From Pohlia nutans (Eukaryota > Streptophyta > Bryopsida > Bryales > Mniaceae), in contig CM040104.1 of the NCBI GenBank assembly GCA_022496805.1, positions 3,013,650-3,077,649 of the forward strand: a stretch of 64,000 bases of DNA, given 5' to 3'. A program made the translations under genes and the position numbers. The notes below the pieces were generated by a model that made no database searches, was not told the origin of the DNA, and was given only the letters and a program-made list of their open reading frames with translations. Numbering within the stretch: position 1 is the first letter of the stretch; every line of letters starts with the position of its first letter. Shown one piece after another: positions 35,901 through 46,819 of this stretch.

Positions 35901-35901
<1 letters not shown>

Positions 35902-35939
<38 letters not shown>
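35902..35939. repeat. (TA)n microsatellite
   Basis: About 19 uninterrupted TA dinucleotides followed by GCGCGTGCG. Confidence 0.95.
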
Positions 35940-35945
<6 letters not shown>

Positions 35946-36181
35946 GCGTAAGAATGTACAGTGTATCAATGTACAAGCTCAAAGTGGCCTACAAATACCT
36001 CAAAAACTGAAAGGAGCCAGAAACTGGCAGTAGCTGTAAGTTTGTCCTATAGTTATATTTGTCTTCTACGGCTCATTCGTCGTCCTATCAGAAAATGTAC
36101 ATGACTTTACTCTCAATGAAAAAGGCCAAGTGAACGAACAAAATATTATGGCTTGATTCTCTTTGTTTCAACATATGGGAG

Positions 36182-36682
36182 TTAACCCCTAAATGATATA
36201 GGGGTAAAGGCAAAATCTAGATGTGTTATAAAATGTTACTTCTACAACTTTAATGAAGTTTGGTCCAAAAGAGAAAATGAGAGTTTTTGATATTCATTTA
36301 ATAAATTTAGAAGCATTTATCATTTAATATTCATCAAAATTACTAATTTTATTTTTAGAATTTGAAATTTGGTATGACTAATTAAAACTAAAAATTGTAT
36401 TTTAAAATTCAAAAAAGAATTTTTTTCAAAAAAGAGAACATCATTTGTTTCCCAAAACAGTAATTTTTTTCAATATTAGGACAATATTGAGATCTTTGTC
36501 TTTGAAAAATTCTCCTCGGTGGAGTTTAACTCGAATTGATATGATTCAAATTGGATTGGAAAGAGACTTGATGTCCTATTTGAATTTTATTTTATTTTAT
36601 ATAATTATATATTTTTCATCTTGGGCAGATTGTAAGAAAAGGACAACAATCATAAAATGGTCGTTCGGTCACTTAGGGTTAA
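36182..36682. mobile_element. TTAA-flanked MITE, subfamily B-like
   Basis: TTAA at 36182-36185 and 36679-36682. Left end CCCCTAAATGATATAGGGG with the family's TAGATGTGTTATAA box; right end TGGTCGTTCGGTCACTTAGGG parallels the B end at 47341-47363. Same orientation as 46820-47367. Confidence 0.85.
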
Positions 36683-37908
36683 GTTAGAGTTTAGGGTCGA
36701 AGTGTTGCTAAGTTAGGTTGATACAAATGAGCTCCAAGAGGAATTTATGAGTCAAAGTTTTCATGGTGTAGGATTTGCTTCAAGAGAATAGTTACACCTC
36801 ATCTTTGTTGTTAGGGTTGTCTTACCCAACCACTGGATAAAATGTCAAACATAACGTCGAAGACGTCGAGTAAACCTCCCCGTTTGTCAAATAAGCATAT
36901 TCATATAATATACTTATAAATATATCTTAAATATTCTTAAATATTCTTGGATATTTAGGAAGATTTCATTCAAGTTGTTTAACATATTTGACATTCGTCT
37001 AATTAAACAATCGACGCTAGACGTCTAAGACAACTTCAAGTTGGAAAATAGTATCAGACATGGCAACCATATTCACAGTAGTGTTGTAACTTCGTATTTG
37101 AATGATATTTCCCAACATTTAGCACCAACTACGCGTAATCCTACCTCATTAAGCCTAAACCTTCATAACATTCAGTAGCCTTCATGCTCTTTGCGTTTCC
37201 TTCATACATCATCTTGGAACTCCACTTGTCCTCTTAACTACTAATTTGGTCTTTTTGGGTGTGAAATATGTTGCACCATCTACTGTGGGATAAGGCTGAG
37301 CCACTAAAAGCTACTAAATGTAATATTGTTCCTCTCAATACATTTCCAATATCAGGTTCAAAATCAAAAAGTCCCCACACACTAATTTATACAGTGTAAA
37401 AGAAAAGCTATATTCTTCCATACAATAAGATAATAAGAATCCTTTTACCGTTTTCTATACATTTGAATTTAAAATTTAAAATTTTTAACTTATTTTAAAC
37501 AAAACGGATTAATGTAAAGTGATGTATGATTTAGTCCTCGATACATTTAAAATTAAGTAAAACAAATTACAATAAGATGTAAAACACAACATAATTCCAC
37601 TGTAGCCCAGAGTAATTGCACCGACGAGTGTACCAAAATAGCCAGGAACTTATTTTGACTCCTCATTGGTCAGCAATGATGCAATATTTTGGTGAGTGTT
37701 GCAGGGCCACTTGCATCCAAACTCCAAAAGAGGGCAAAAACAGGCTCAAAGCAAAACTGGGTCCCTAAATGGCGATTCCAGGATAAACTTTATCATCCAT
37801 CACAGAAGAGAAAAATAAATAAATAAATAAATAATTAATTAATCAATACATAAAGAGTGCAAATTTTTGCCAAAATCTTACTTGATTTTGGAAGTGGCTA
37901 TCTTTACA
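36683..37908. other. intergenic DNA, no gene seen
   Basis: Contains the diverged inverted relative (36880-37030) of 33115-33230. No gene supported; a short (AAAT)n run lies near 37815-37835. Confidence 0.4.
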
Positions 37909-38836
37909 TTGACCCCTAAGCTCAAGAGACCATTTGTTTTGGTCACTGCACATTTTTGAAGGGCTGCCCGGAACGAAGAAAATAAGCTTTTGAAAAAATA
38001 AAAAATATTTTAAAATACCACATCAAGTCTACTTTCCAACGCAATTTGAATTATGTCAATCTGAGTTAACCCCTAAACGTCCAACCATTCAGAAAGTGAT
38101 GATGTACATAATCAAACGCGGTTTTTTTATCTGTTATTGACTTTTTGCAGTGTGGATTTTTACTATATATTTAATGGGAAGTTAGCTTCATGCATGTGTG
38201 ATCCGATTAGAAAGGGAATGATTTGTGAAATTTTTATGCCTTGTTTCATGTTGTAGTGGTTCATCCAAAAGAAAATCGAACAATTTAGTGTAAAAGTGTT
38301 CTTAAAATAGTCAACTCACAAAATTATGCAACCAAAAAATCTCCAAAAATCACTACACAGAGTATTATATTTCAATCCATCACAACAAATTTCACGTACA
38401 AATTGTGAATATCTTATTGGTAATCAAATTACAAAAGAATTTTCAGTTTTAAATTTCAAATTTTATACAACAATATCGGTTATAGGAATCATAGATCTAA
38501 CGGTATGGATAGAATCAAAAATTCATAATGTATAACTTTTATTCATATATCAAGTTCAAAATATCACTCTTAGTTGCATTTTATACGACATCTTGGAAAT
38601 TCTCCCAATTTGGAGAGGGGTGAGAACATTTAGGGGTTGTACTCCACCGGGGAGAATTTTTCAAAGTGGATCACCTCAACATTATCTTGGTGTTATAAAA
38701 TTTGCTATTTGGAGAAAGTAATGATGTTTGACATTTTGTCTATTGAACCAAACCTCATTAAACATATGGAAGGCACATATTATAACACATCTATGTTTTG
38801 TCCAAATTGAATACGCTTCAGGCTTTTAGGGGTTAA
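37909..38836. mobile_element. TTAA MITE, subfamily B, interrupted by a second MITE
   Basis: Left site is TTGA (37909-37912), right site TTAA (38833-38836); ends CCCCTAAGCTCAAGAG and, reversed, CCCCTAAAAGCCTGAAG. Outside the insertion at 38066-38640 it is colinear with 9620-10169, for example TATTTTAAAATAC and CCTCAACATT. The interrupted point reads GAGTTAAACTCC in the uninterrupted copy. Confidence 0.85.
38066..38640. mobile_element. TTAA MITE, subfamily D, nested in a subfamily B copy
   Basis: Left TTAA 38066-38069 followed by CCCCTAAACGTCCAACC; right end ACATTTAGGGG followed by TTGT (38637-38640), a mutated TTAA. Related to 41579-42161 and 47935-48204. The host copy's sequence resumes directly with ACTCC, showing that a single TTAA was duplicated. 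Confidence 0.88.
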
Positions 38837-39587
38837 AATGACAAATTCAACTGATCATATTGTGAAAAATATGATTCGTATGGAACCAAATTTTATATCA
38901 TTGGAATCAGTGAGGAATATTGCATATGAACACGCAATTACCTATTTATGCACTTAGCCAAGTGCGCTCATTTCATGAGCAAATTTGGCTTAAAAGAATT
39001 CGGTTTAAAAGTTCTCTAAATAACAACAATTTTTGTTTTTCTACAATCACTTACATTGTAAATAAACAATTCATTTATTTTGATTTTATCCTTATCTTTG
39101 TTTTTCTTTTATTTTTTCTTCTTTCTTGTCTTCTTTCTTGTCATTCTATTTTTTCCATTTTTGGCTCTTCTTGTGCAACCGCAAATCCCACACTCGCACC
39201 AAAGGTTTTTTTTTTTTTTTTTTTTTTTTTCCTTCTTTTTCCTTTTTTCTTTTTGCTATTCTCAATTGTTGGGTGCACGGGCACGCACCCTATCCCTTCC
39301 TTCTCATTTTCAAAAAAGAATATTGGTCAGAACGGGCTTTTTGGAACTTTAGGAGGTAAAATAATTGGAGAATCATCAATAATAATCACTATTTATTGTA
39401 GTTGCAAGTTCAAAACCTTAGTACAATGGAGTAATGGATTCTTTTGTTTTTACAAAAGCAGATGATTCTCATCCATCATATGATGTTATTCATAATACTT
39501 CACAACTATGGTTCCAACATTGTAGTGTTGGAGTGTATTCTATACTTGATATGATTCTACAGTACCTCCAAGAAAAGATTTAGCCCT
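38837..39587. other. shared flank, then T-rich low-complexity DNA
   Basis: 38837-38925 repeats the flank at 10199-10310. The 181-codon frame at 38920-39465 and its overlapping relatives consist mainly of Phe/Leu/Ser from T-rich sequence, including a T run at about 39209-39231, and are not accepted as genes. Confidence 0.5.
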
Positions 39588-40169
39588 TTAACCCCTAAAG
39601 GACCGTAAGGCTCCCACGCGGCTTCTGGAACTAGAAAGTGAGGAAATTCGGGTTCTTGGGCTATGAATTGTAGGGTGAGCAACAAAGAGACCTTGGCTCT
39701 TTTTGAGAGCCGAATCTGTATGTACTTCTTGATCGGAAATTCATCAAGTGAGCGATTTTTGGTGATTTTTTTGAGTTGCACGGTGGGTATCTAGGCGTCC
39801 CTTTAGACCCTCATATCTTCCTCCTCACACCTCCAAATTAATTGAAATTTTTTTCACATGTTTAAAATGATGATTTCTACTCAGAGTAAATATTACAAAA
39901 ATTTTGGAGCACTTTTGAACAATCCGATTTCAGCATGTGTACAAAATACTCCAAGCAAGTTCCATCAATCTTCTCAATGGTGGCATTTTCTCAAAAATTG
40001 TGCGATTTTGTTGGTCTTTTTTTCATAAAAAAACTTCATAAGTCTTCTTTAGTTTCAACGGTGCCGATCGTCAAAATTACCCCACACCAATGAGGAATTG
40101 AGCTTGCTACAAGTACTAGTCAAGAAAACAAGAGCTAAGTTCAACACCCCCCGGTCCTTTAGGGGTTAA
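39588..40169. mobile_element. TTAA-flanked MITE, subfamily C
   Basis: TTAA at 39588-39591 and 40166-40169; ends CCCCTAAAGGACCGTAAGG and, reversed, CCCCTAAAGGACCGGGGGG. It is the reverse-orientation relative of 26246-26877 and same-orientation relative of 51363-51856. Confidence 0.92.
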
Positions 40170-41578
40170 TAACACCACTCACAAAATTGCATGTATAGTA
40201 ATACAAAATTGACTTCTTTAAAAATACTCAATCAATACCTCAAGGAGACAACATTTTGGTCAACTACACCAAGTTCTATTTTCCAAAATTAGAATGTTAA
40301 ATTTTGGTAATGTTTTTAAGAGTTTTTAATATTCAAACTTAGAAATTCATTTTAAAACCATTATTGATAGATTTAAACTTATAATTGGATACATGCACAA
40401 ATAATCTATAAATTAATGTCTTCCTAGTTAGACAAAAGTTTCAAAAAATTATACATTTTCATATAAATCTAGTGAAAAAGAGATTGTTGCCTACTACATA
40501 TGACCAATCAAAATTCTACAACTATTGCATGTCAAGTGATACTAAATTGAATTTTTCAAAAATATTCAATCAAGACTTCAAGAAGAATCCTTTTTGATCA
40601 ATCATACAAAATTTGACTTTCTAAAGTAAGAATGTTGATTTTTGATGAAAATTTTAAGATTTTTTTGGTATTTGCTCTTAGAAAATTATTTAATAATCAT
40701 TACTGATAGATTTTGAACATCTAACTAGACACATGTATAAATATCTTAGAAATAAACATCTTTTTGGTAAGAAAATTTTAAGAAAAGTTATAGAATTACA
40801 TATAAATCTAGTAAACTAAGGAATGTTTTCTACTATATATGATTATTCAAAATTCTACAATTATTTGATTTTTAGGCTTCTCACTTACATTGAAATGATC
40901 TAGTGACTACAAAATTCTATCAATGTACCACCGCGTATGTTCGCCCTTTGCCTTGATTACTACTTCCAATTTAGAAAGCATATATTGGCACAACTTGAGA
41001 AGATTTTCATTGCAAATTGAATTCCATTCATTTTGAAGAACTAACAATCACTATGTTGAATTGACATTACTAATTTATTGAATCATACTATAAATATTAC
41101 ATATTTATTTATTTATTTCAATTACCAACTTATGATTACTCTAGGTGATAATGTTTGGTTCAATGTGTTTGCATTTTGAGCTTTGTTTGCAAAAACAACC
41201 ATATTTAAAATCCAAAGCATACCAAATAAATCCAATCTTTTAATAGAAAATATAATTCATCACAAGAATTGACAAGGTAAAAAAAAATCATTAGAATTTT
41301 TTTGGAAAAATATAGCGAGTGAAAGTGCCATAGAATATAGCTTAGATCTTGATTCACAAGGCTTGTAAATGCAATAGAATGCACAATATTTAGAAATTTC
41401 TAAATGTAAAAAGTAAACTATAAACTAGAATTGATAAGCTTCACTTATAAAAATTCCTATCAAGAGATCTAACTTGAATGATCATGAAGATATGTTGTTT
41501 TGTTTTAGTACAAAATTTATAGATTTAGTAGAGAAGCGACAATCTTTTGTTAGCGCCCACATCACCTTTACATTCACT
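40170..41578. other. intergenic DNA, no gene seen
   Basis: About 1.4 kb of AT-rich sequence. Two loosely similar blocks near 40200-40500 and 40550-40860 (AAATTCTACAA, GATTTTTAAG-type words, ATATAAATCTAGT) suggest an old tandem duplication of roughly 350 bp. No gene supported. Confidence 0.4.
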
Positions 41579-42161
41579 TTAACCCCTTAAACGCCCAACC
41601 GTCCATTTTCTAAATGATGAATGATAAACATCGGTAAGATTTTATTCATCAACCCAGTCTTTGCAATCCAAAAAAATATTGTATTATAATTCTATGAAAA
41701 TTTAGCTTCATGCATGTGTAAACTTTGTGGAAAGGAGATGATTTGTGTAATTTTTGTGCTCCATTTCATGTTGAAGTGATTGACAAAAATTTCTAAGATT
41801 TTAGTTCAAAAGTGCTTTTGAAAAAATTAGCTGAATTAAATTAAGCAACCAAAAATCTCCAAAAACCACTACTTTAGAGTACCGGTATTACATTTCAACC
41901 TATCACAGTAAATTTCAACCACAGATTGTCAATATCTTGTTTGTAATCAAATTACAAAATAATTTTGAATTTTAGGTGTTGAATTTTATACAAAATATTG
42001 GTGATAGCAATCATAGATCTAACCGTATAGATAGAATCTAAAATTAATAATATTCAACTCTTATTCATACATCAGTTTCAATATATCCCTCCTAGTTGCA
42101 TTTTATAATGCATATTTGCAGTTCTGCAATTCTGAAGAGGGATGAGGTCCTTTAGGGTTAA
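41579..42161. mobile_element. TTAA-flanked MITE, subfamily D
   Basis: TTAA at 41579-41582 and 42158-42161; left end CCCCTTAAACGCCCAACCG, right end GGTCCTTTAGGG. Colinear with 38066-38640 (GTAAACTTTG/GTGATTTGTG-type words and ATAGATCTAACGGTAT-like box). The left end carries a second TTAA inside the terminal repeat. Confidence 0.88.
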
Positions 42162-42293
42162 AGAATTACAATAATGTCAAAAATTTCACCAAAACTAATT
42201 TACTTGTAATTACTCCCTCTATCCAGAAATAACTATCCTACTTTTTGGCTTGTTTTAACTTAATGCCTTTTTTTGCCAAAGAAAGTTATTTTC

Positions 42294-43763
42294 GGGTCGC
42301 TTTACACTATGGCCGTCTAGGTCGAGAGGCCATGGGAGTTAATGGCCAAACTTTGTTTCCAGAGTCCAAAAGAATGGGCTGAAAATAGACAATAAAATAT
42401 AGAAATTGGAGCCTTCGGCCGGATATAGTGTGAAGTCTCAAAAGGCCAAGGCCAAAGTCCAAACCTTTAGCCATGAACTCCCACATCCTCTCGACTTGAA
42501 CGGCCATACTGTGAACCCTCCAAAGGCCAAGTCCAAAGTCCAAGCCTTTCGCAAAAATAGTGTGAAGCCCCATTAGATGTCCAAAGGCCAAACCTTTACT
42601 TTGTCGACTTGGACAGGCATAGTGTGAAGCCCCAAAGACCAAATCCAAAGTCAAAGCCTTTGATGGCCAAGTCTTTGATAAAATAAAAAATCACATTAGT
42701 TTATCAAAAGGATTCGACTGCCTCTTGACTATAGTTGAGATTTCCATTCTAATTTGACCCAAACTATAGTCAAGAGGCCGTCACCTTAGAGCCAAATGGT
42801 CAGAAAGTGTTGCTATGTAGGCATTTTAGAAGGCCACGACTTTTAGACTTTTGCAACTAGTGTTAACTCTTTAGTGCCTAGCTGACCACATTATGGTCAC
42901 TGCAACGTTCGAAATGCAAATAGCAGAGAATCCGTGAAGAATTGGAGCTTCAGTTTTGAAGTTCAGATTTGCCCATATACATTACACACCTTCCAGAAAA
43001 ATAAATTTTCAATTTGGAATTGTACAACTATCAAAATACCTATCAATAGAACGCGAAAATATTGCAAATACTTGAAAATACAGTAAATACTTAAAAAATA
43101 CAACACATGTATTATGCAGTATTTCTTGTGTTTGGAAGTTTGTTATCTTGTTTTATTTTTTTGGATTGTGTTCTCTTCTTCATCTTCCATTAGTGTGTGT
43201 AATCCGATCTTGACTAATGTACCCACTCATGTCAATTTTCAACGTATAAAATTTTGTCCTAAACCGTATATGATATTTACTTATAAATTCACAATAATTA
43301 TGTGTGAGTCTATTCTTGATATGAAAGATTGCAACGAAGAGGTGTTGACATAGGGCATAACTGAACTTCTTTACTTTCATTTTTGAAAATTTAACCCATA
43401 TTCTATTTAACTTTGAAGTCACACACCCCCAAAATCTCATTTTTGAGCGTGCATTATACAGTTCAAATACATACTATAATCTTCCAATCCCACTATTGGA
43501 TGATTCTCAAATTTTAATAAAATGTGTGCTCTCTAGTTGAGAATAGAATTGTACGGCTACTTTCTAATTTAATCCATTCTATTTCTGGTAGTCTCAATTA
43601 CAGTGGAAAAATTCACTGAAATCCAGTGCTCCCAGCTACAGTACTCTGGGCACTAAAGGGTTAAGGGTCAAGAGGCCAAAGGCGACGGCTTTGGAGCTTT
43701 CTTGCTATATGATTGTTGGAATTCAACGGCCTCTTGACCTTTGGCCATAGTGTAAAGCGGCCC
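42294..43763. mobile_element. TIR element GGG..CGCTTTACACTATGGCC inside the Stowaway
   Basis: Left end GGGTCGCTTTACACTATGG and right end the complement of GGGCCGCTTTACACTATGG, extending about 38 bp with mismatches. The interior has repeated subterminal words (GGCCAAAGTCCAA, AGTGTGAAGCCCC) and a perfect 17-bp hairpin arm GCCTCTTGACTATAGTT around 42720-42775. GGG ends and TTC/TTA flanks would fit a PIF/Harbinger relative with a mutated target, but this is unsure. No transposase. It is itself interrupted at 42863-43664. Confidence 0.75.
42863..43664. mobile_element. TTAA-flanked MITE, subfamily E, third nesting layer
   Basis: TTAA at 42863-42866 and 43661-43664; ends CTCTTTAGTGCC and, reversed, CCCTTTAGTGCCC. 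A GACCACATTATGGTC palindrome lies near the left end. Colinear with 51853-52889 (shared TTGTGTTTGGAAGTTTGTTA and GAAAGATTGCAA). Confidence 0.85.
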
Positions 43764-43961
43764 TTAGTACTTGAGAAATGGTATATCTTTTACAAGAATT
43801 GTGTCACTCTCATTGTCCGCCTTGTTTGAAGTGGACAAAGCTCACATTGGCAATATAAAACATAATACAAACATTACAAAAAAAAAGTGCTAAACAATAG
43901 GACAATTATTTCCAAATAGAGGGAGTACACCCATTATAGTATTTAGTAGAGTCTTCGTTAT

Positions 43962-44382
43962 TAAGGTGGTTACCCCATTCCCAACTGAATAAGAATTACG
44001 GATATGAGGCATTGATATTATTTAGTATTATTATTTTTTAGAGTTAGGCAAGAAGAAATAGATTTCAACACAAGTTGAAACATAATTTTTGGATGAAGAA
44101 TAAATTACTTATAAATTTTCAAAGTTGAAGTATGACACATCCCATTCACGTCATATAGGTAGAGCTCTTTCTGTCTAAAGAAGATTTGTATTGCACACAC
44201 TAAAGATGCTTAAACCAACAACAACGAATCCATGACCACACTTACATATACTAAAATCAACAAGAGAGAACCAATTACCATCTGTAACTCATGCTACAAC
44301 CAACATCATTGCAGCATTGATTGTGGAAAATACCCCTAGCTGTTGGTTTAAGGCGCCAGTTGGGAATGGGGTAACCACCTTA
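43962..44382. mobile_element. element with perfect 26-bp terminal inverted repeats
   Basis: The 26 bp at 43962-43987 (starting TAAGGTGGTTACCCCATTCC) are exactly complementary to 44357-44382. The 421-bp unit has no coding content. No target duplication is clear. Similar word strings (CTAAGGTGGGTG, CACCTTAAACCG at 31584-31615; ACTAAGGTGAGTGGG, CACTTTAAGC at 50317-50355) suggest relatives. Partial inverted ends ACACCCATTAT and ATTGAGTGT just outside hint that it sits in an outer element. Confidence 0.7.
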
Positions 44383-44397
44383 GTCTAAGTTAGAATA

Positions 44398-44830
44398 AAC
44401 AAGATATTGAGTGTAGCAAAGTATCATTGTCACCGCCAAAAAAAGAACATGAAGCCACGTGTCGCCACCCCAGGGGCTCGAACCCTGGACCACAAGGTTA
44501 AGAGCCTTGCGCTCTACTAACTGAGCTAAGACGGCAGTCACTGTTCACATGTGCTGATAAAATTGCTTAAAAAAAAATTATATAGAATGTTTGAGAACAA
44601 TCTTTCTATTTCCTAGAAATATTGACAATTATTTTGACAAAGGAGGTAAGCTAGACCAAATTTGGTATTTTGACAAAGGAGGTTAACCTCATGGGCTCTG
44701 AACTGCATTTCAATTTGAAAGAGGATGGAAATGTTTTCAATGGATAATTACTATTTTAAAAAAATTGTCTATAATTTCTTTAAAAAGTACTGAGTACTTT
44801 AAAACTATATTTTCTATCTAGTCCAATAAA
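44398..44830. repeat. arm A of an inverted duplication carrying tRNA-Lys
   Basis: Its reverse complement aligns with 49147-49320 and 49780-49998, with colinear AT-rich flanks around the tRNA on both sides (for example AAATTGAAATGCA, CATTCTATATAA, CACGTGGCTT). Arm B has an extra 460 bp at about 49320-49780. The arms are about 4.3-5.5 kb apart. Confidence 0.88.
44463..44535 (-). tRNA. tRNA-Lys(CUU), probably decaying copy
   Basis: 73 nt, differing from the copy at 49852-49924 at only a few positions. Acceptor GCCGTCT/GGGTGGC, anticodon stem CAAGG/CCTTG with loop CTCTTAA (anticodon CTT), T arm CAGGG/CCCTG with TTCGAGC loop. Two changes weaken it: acceptor position 7 is T, giving a T-G pair, and the conserved GG of the D loop is AG (AGTTAGTA), removing the usual G18 contact with the T loop and altering the A box. 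A T run follows within 25 bp. It is probably a weak gene or pseudogene of the better copy. Confidence 0.75.
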
Positions 44831-45034
44831 CTCATACGGTTCTCCTGTGTTGATTCCCCCGTGAGTGTCACTTTTCCCTATAATTTTGAGTTTTGACATG
44901 TGTACAAAAATACAAAATCACCTGCTTAAGCTTAGTCACCTACTTGTAAAAGGAAAGTTTTAACACGTGTCAAGTTCTGAAGCTCAAAGGAGAAAGTGAC
45001 ACTCACAAGGGAATCAACACACGGAAACCATATG
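44828..45034. mobile_element. fold-back MITE, copy 2
   Basis: Left arm CTCCTGTGTTGATTCCCCCG and right arm the complement of CCGTGTGTTGATTCCCTTG enclose AGCTTAGTCACCTACTTGT-type core. It lies about 90 bp left of copy 3, in opposite orientation, next to the tRNA duplication arm. Confidence 0.8.
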
Positions 45035-45125
45035 AGACCATGTGCTTATTAACAATACCGATTGTTTTCACACTCAGCTAGCTACAACTAATCGATCACT
45101 TCTACAATCACTTGTTCAGAATGAG

Positions 45126-45343
45126 CACATGGGTCTTATATGGTTTCCTTGTGCTGATTCCCCTGTGAGTGCCACTTTCCCCTCTGAGCTTCAGACCTCG
45201 ACACATGTTAAAACTTTCCTTCTACAAGTAGGTGACTATACTTAAGCAGGCGATTTTGTACACATGTCAAAACTCGAAATCACAGGGAAAAGTGACACTC
45301 ATGGGGGAATTAACACAGGGAACCATATGATCTCCCTATGGAG
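45126..45343. mobile_element. fold-back MITE, copy 3
   Basis: Arms TATGGTTTCCTTGTGCTG and the complement of ATATGGTTCCCTGTGTTAA; core in reverse orientation to copy 2 (ACAAGTAGGTGACTATACTT). Boundaries are approximate. Confidence 0.8.
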
Positions 45344-45643
45344 TGTAGACCTCAGAATTATCATATTCGTTAAAATGGCAAAAGTTGAAGAACTTTGCAG
45401 TTCTGGAACCGTTCATATTTGTCCTTTTGGAGCTCTGTGCACTTGATTGTCACAGTTTTGGCACTCTGAGATATAGACACACCGTTTTAACTGGATGTTC
45501 TTAATCCTGATCTTGAATATTAACATCAATACATTGTTTTCACACTCTGCTAGCTACAACTGATCGATCGAGTCTGATCACATCCGGAATCACTTGTTTA
45601 GAATGAATGCAGCCAAATTCTGACCTCAGAATCGTCATATTCG
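45344..45643. repeat. tandemly duplicated segment, empty-site copy for TTAA MITE
   Basis: 45352-45432 (CTCAGAAT-ATCATATTCGTTAAAATGGCAAAA-type) is repeated at 45629-45643 plus 45974-46055, where the TTAA MITE interrupts it. Also GTTTTCACACTC-GCTAGCTACAACT-ATCGATC at 45064-45100 recurs at 45536-45570. The region is thus an imperfect roughly 280-470 bp tandem duplication. Confidence 0.8.
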
Positions 45644-45977
45644 TTAACCCCTAAACGTACCAACCCTTTGAACAGAAGTAGACGCTAGCCTCAAAAATAG
45701 ATATTAGTATGGCTCAAATGTACATGAGGTGCACATGATCTAGGTCCATTGCAAGCATAAAATCTACCCAACAAATTCGACATACTTGCGTTTGGAGGCC
45801 TCTCCAATATTATCAACATCTCCCCATCACAAGAGATTTACTTTAATTAGTAGAGAACCTAATGGGCTTGCAAAGATGACTTGGATGAAAGTCATCCGAG
45901 ATTGTATGAGAAAGTTACAAGGCTTTGAATCTGTTCGTGATCCAGTTTCTCTGGACGCTAGGACGTTTAGGGGTTAA
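45644..45977. mobile_element. TTAA-flanked MITE, subfamily A (shortest member)
   Basis: TTAA at 45644-45647 and 45974-45977 around 326 bp; ends CCCCTAAACGTACC and, reversed, CCCCTAAACGTCCTAGCG. The neighbouring duplicate at 45361-45390 shows the same host sequence with one TTAA (45370-45373), proving a TTAA duplication. Confidence 0.95.
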
Positions 45978-46819
45978 AATAGCAAAAATGAAGAACTTTG
46001 CAATTTTACAGGGCCCGTCTGCAACCTCATATTTGTCCTTTTGGAACTTAATTGGTACTCTGAGTCAGTTCAATTGGCACTCTGAGTTAGACACGCCGTT
46101 TTAACTAGATGTTTTTCCTGGTCTCAAATACTGTACTGTACAATAAAGAAACATGTTCCGAATCACTACTAATGCCACTGTCTGATTCAGTGATTGCAAA
46201 TGGAGGAGATATATACGATTGTAAGTGACAAACCTGGACGAAGCAGTCACTAGTAGGAAATGTGTCGTTTTTCACTTACTATAAATGGAAAAGGAATGAG
46301 ACCGTGCCAAGCACATGGGTTGTGGCAGTGCTGGTGAGTGGTTTTGGTCATAAGAAGACATAAATGTATGCATAATATTCAGCCATTGTTCACTGTTCCT
46401 ACGAAATGGGAAATGAAAAACGACATGTGAGTCGTGGAAGTGGAGGTGAAGGTGGTCAAGCACAACACTGGTACCAAATTCGGTACCAATGTCTAGCCCA
46501 GTGTTGAAAATCTTTGTCATTTCCACTATCACAATTGCCTCCGCATCGGGACAACTTACTACGCTTGTATGGATTTTTTAAAATTATGCGTAGGTGTTTC
46601 AATTCTTTATATACATTGTGGATCTTTTTTTCTTTTTATAATAAATATCCAACCCAACATTTTCTACATCTCATTTTATTTAATTTGGTCTTCACCTAAC
46701 TTGTTGGTCCTTTTATTTTTATATAATTTGATAGAATTTTTACCAAAGTTGTCTTCTAAGACATTTTAATGCCGATGGCCCCTGCATGTAATATGGGAGT
46801 TGTGTACCTTTGGAGGTCT
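45978..46819. other. intergenic DNA, no gene seen
   Basis: Continuation of the duplicated segment to about 46100, then unassigned DNA. CACTAGTAGGAAATGTG at 46248 resembles a CACTA-like end but has no partner. Frames here lack domains. Confidence 0.4.

Larger units (their letters stand above)
42211..43927. mobile_element. Stowaway MITE split by nested insertions
   Basis: TA at 42211-42212 followed by CTCCCTCTATCCAGAAATAA, and at the right end the complement of CTCCCTCTATTTGGAAATAA followed by TA (43926-43927). The element's own sequence is only 42211-42293 plus 43764-43927, a normal Stowaway size; the rest is the insertion described next. Confidence 0.85.

Noticed and set aside
38920..39465. 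181-codon frame, the third longest in the window
   Set aside because: Composed largely of Phe, Leu and Ser from T-rich DNA including a T homopolymer; no domain, and competing frames over the same bases look alike.
46248..46270. CACTAGTAGGAAATGTG as a CACTA-type terminus
   Set aside because: No partner end or 3-bp duplication could be found nearby.
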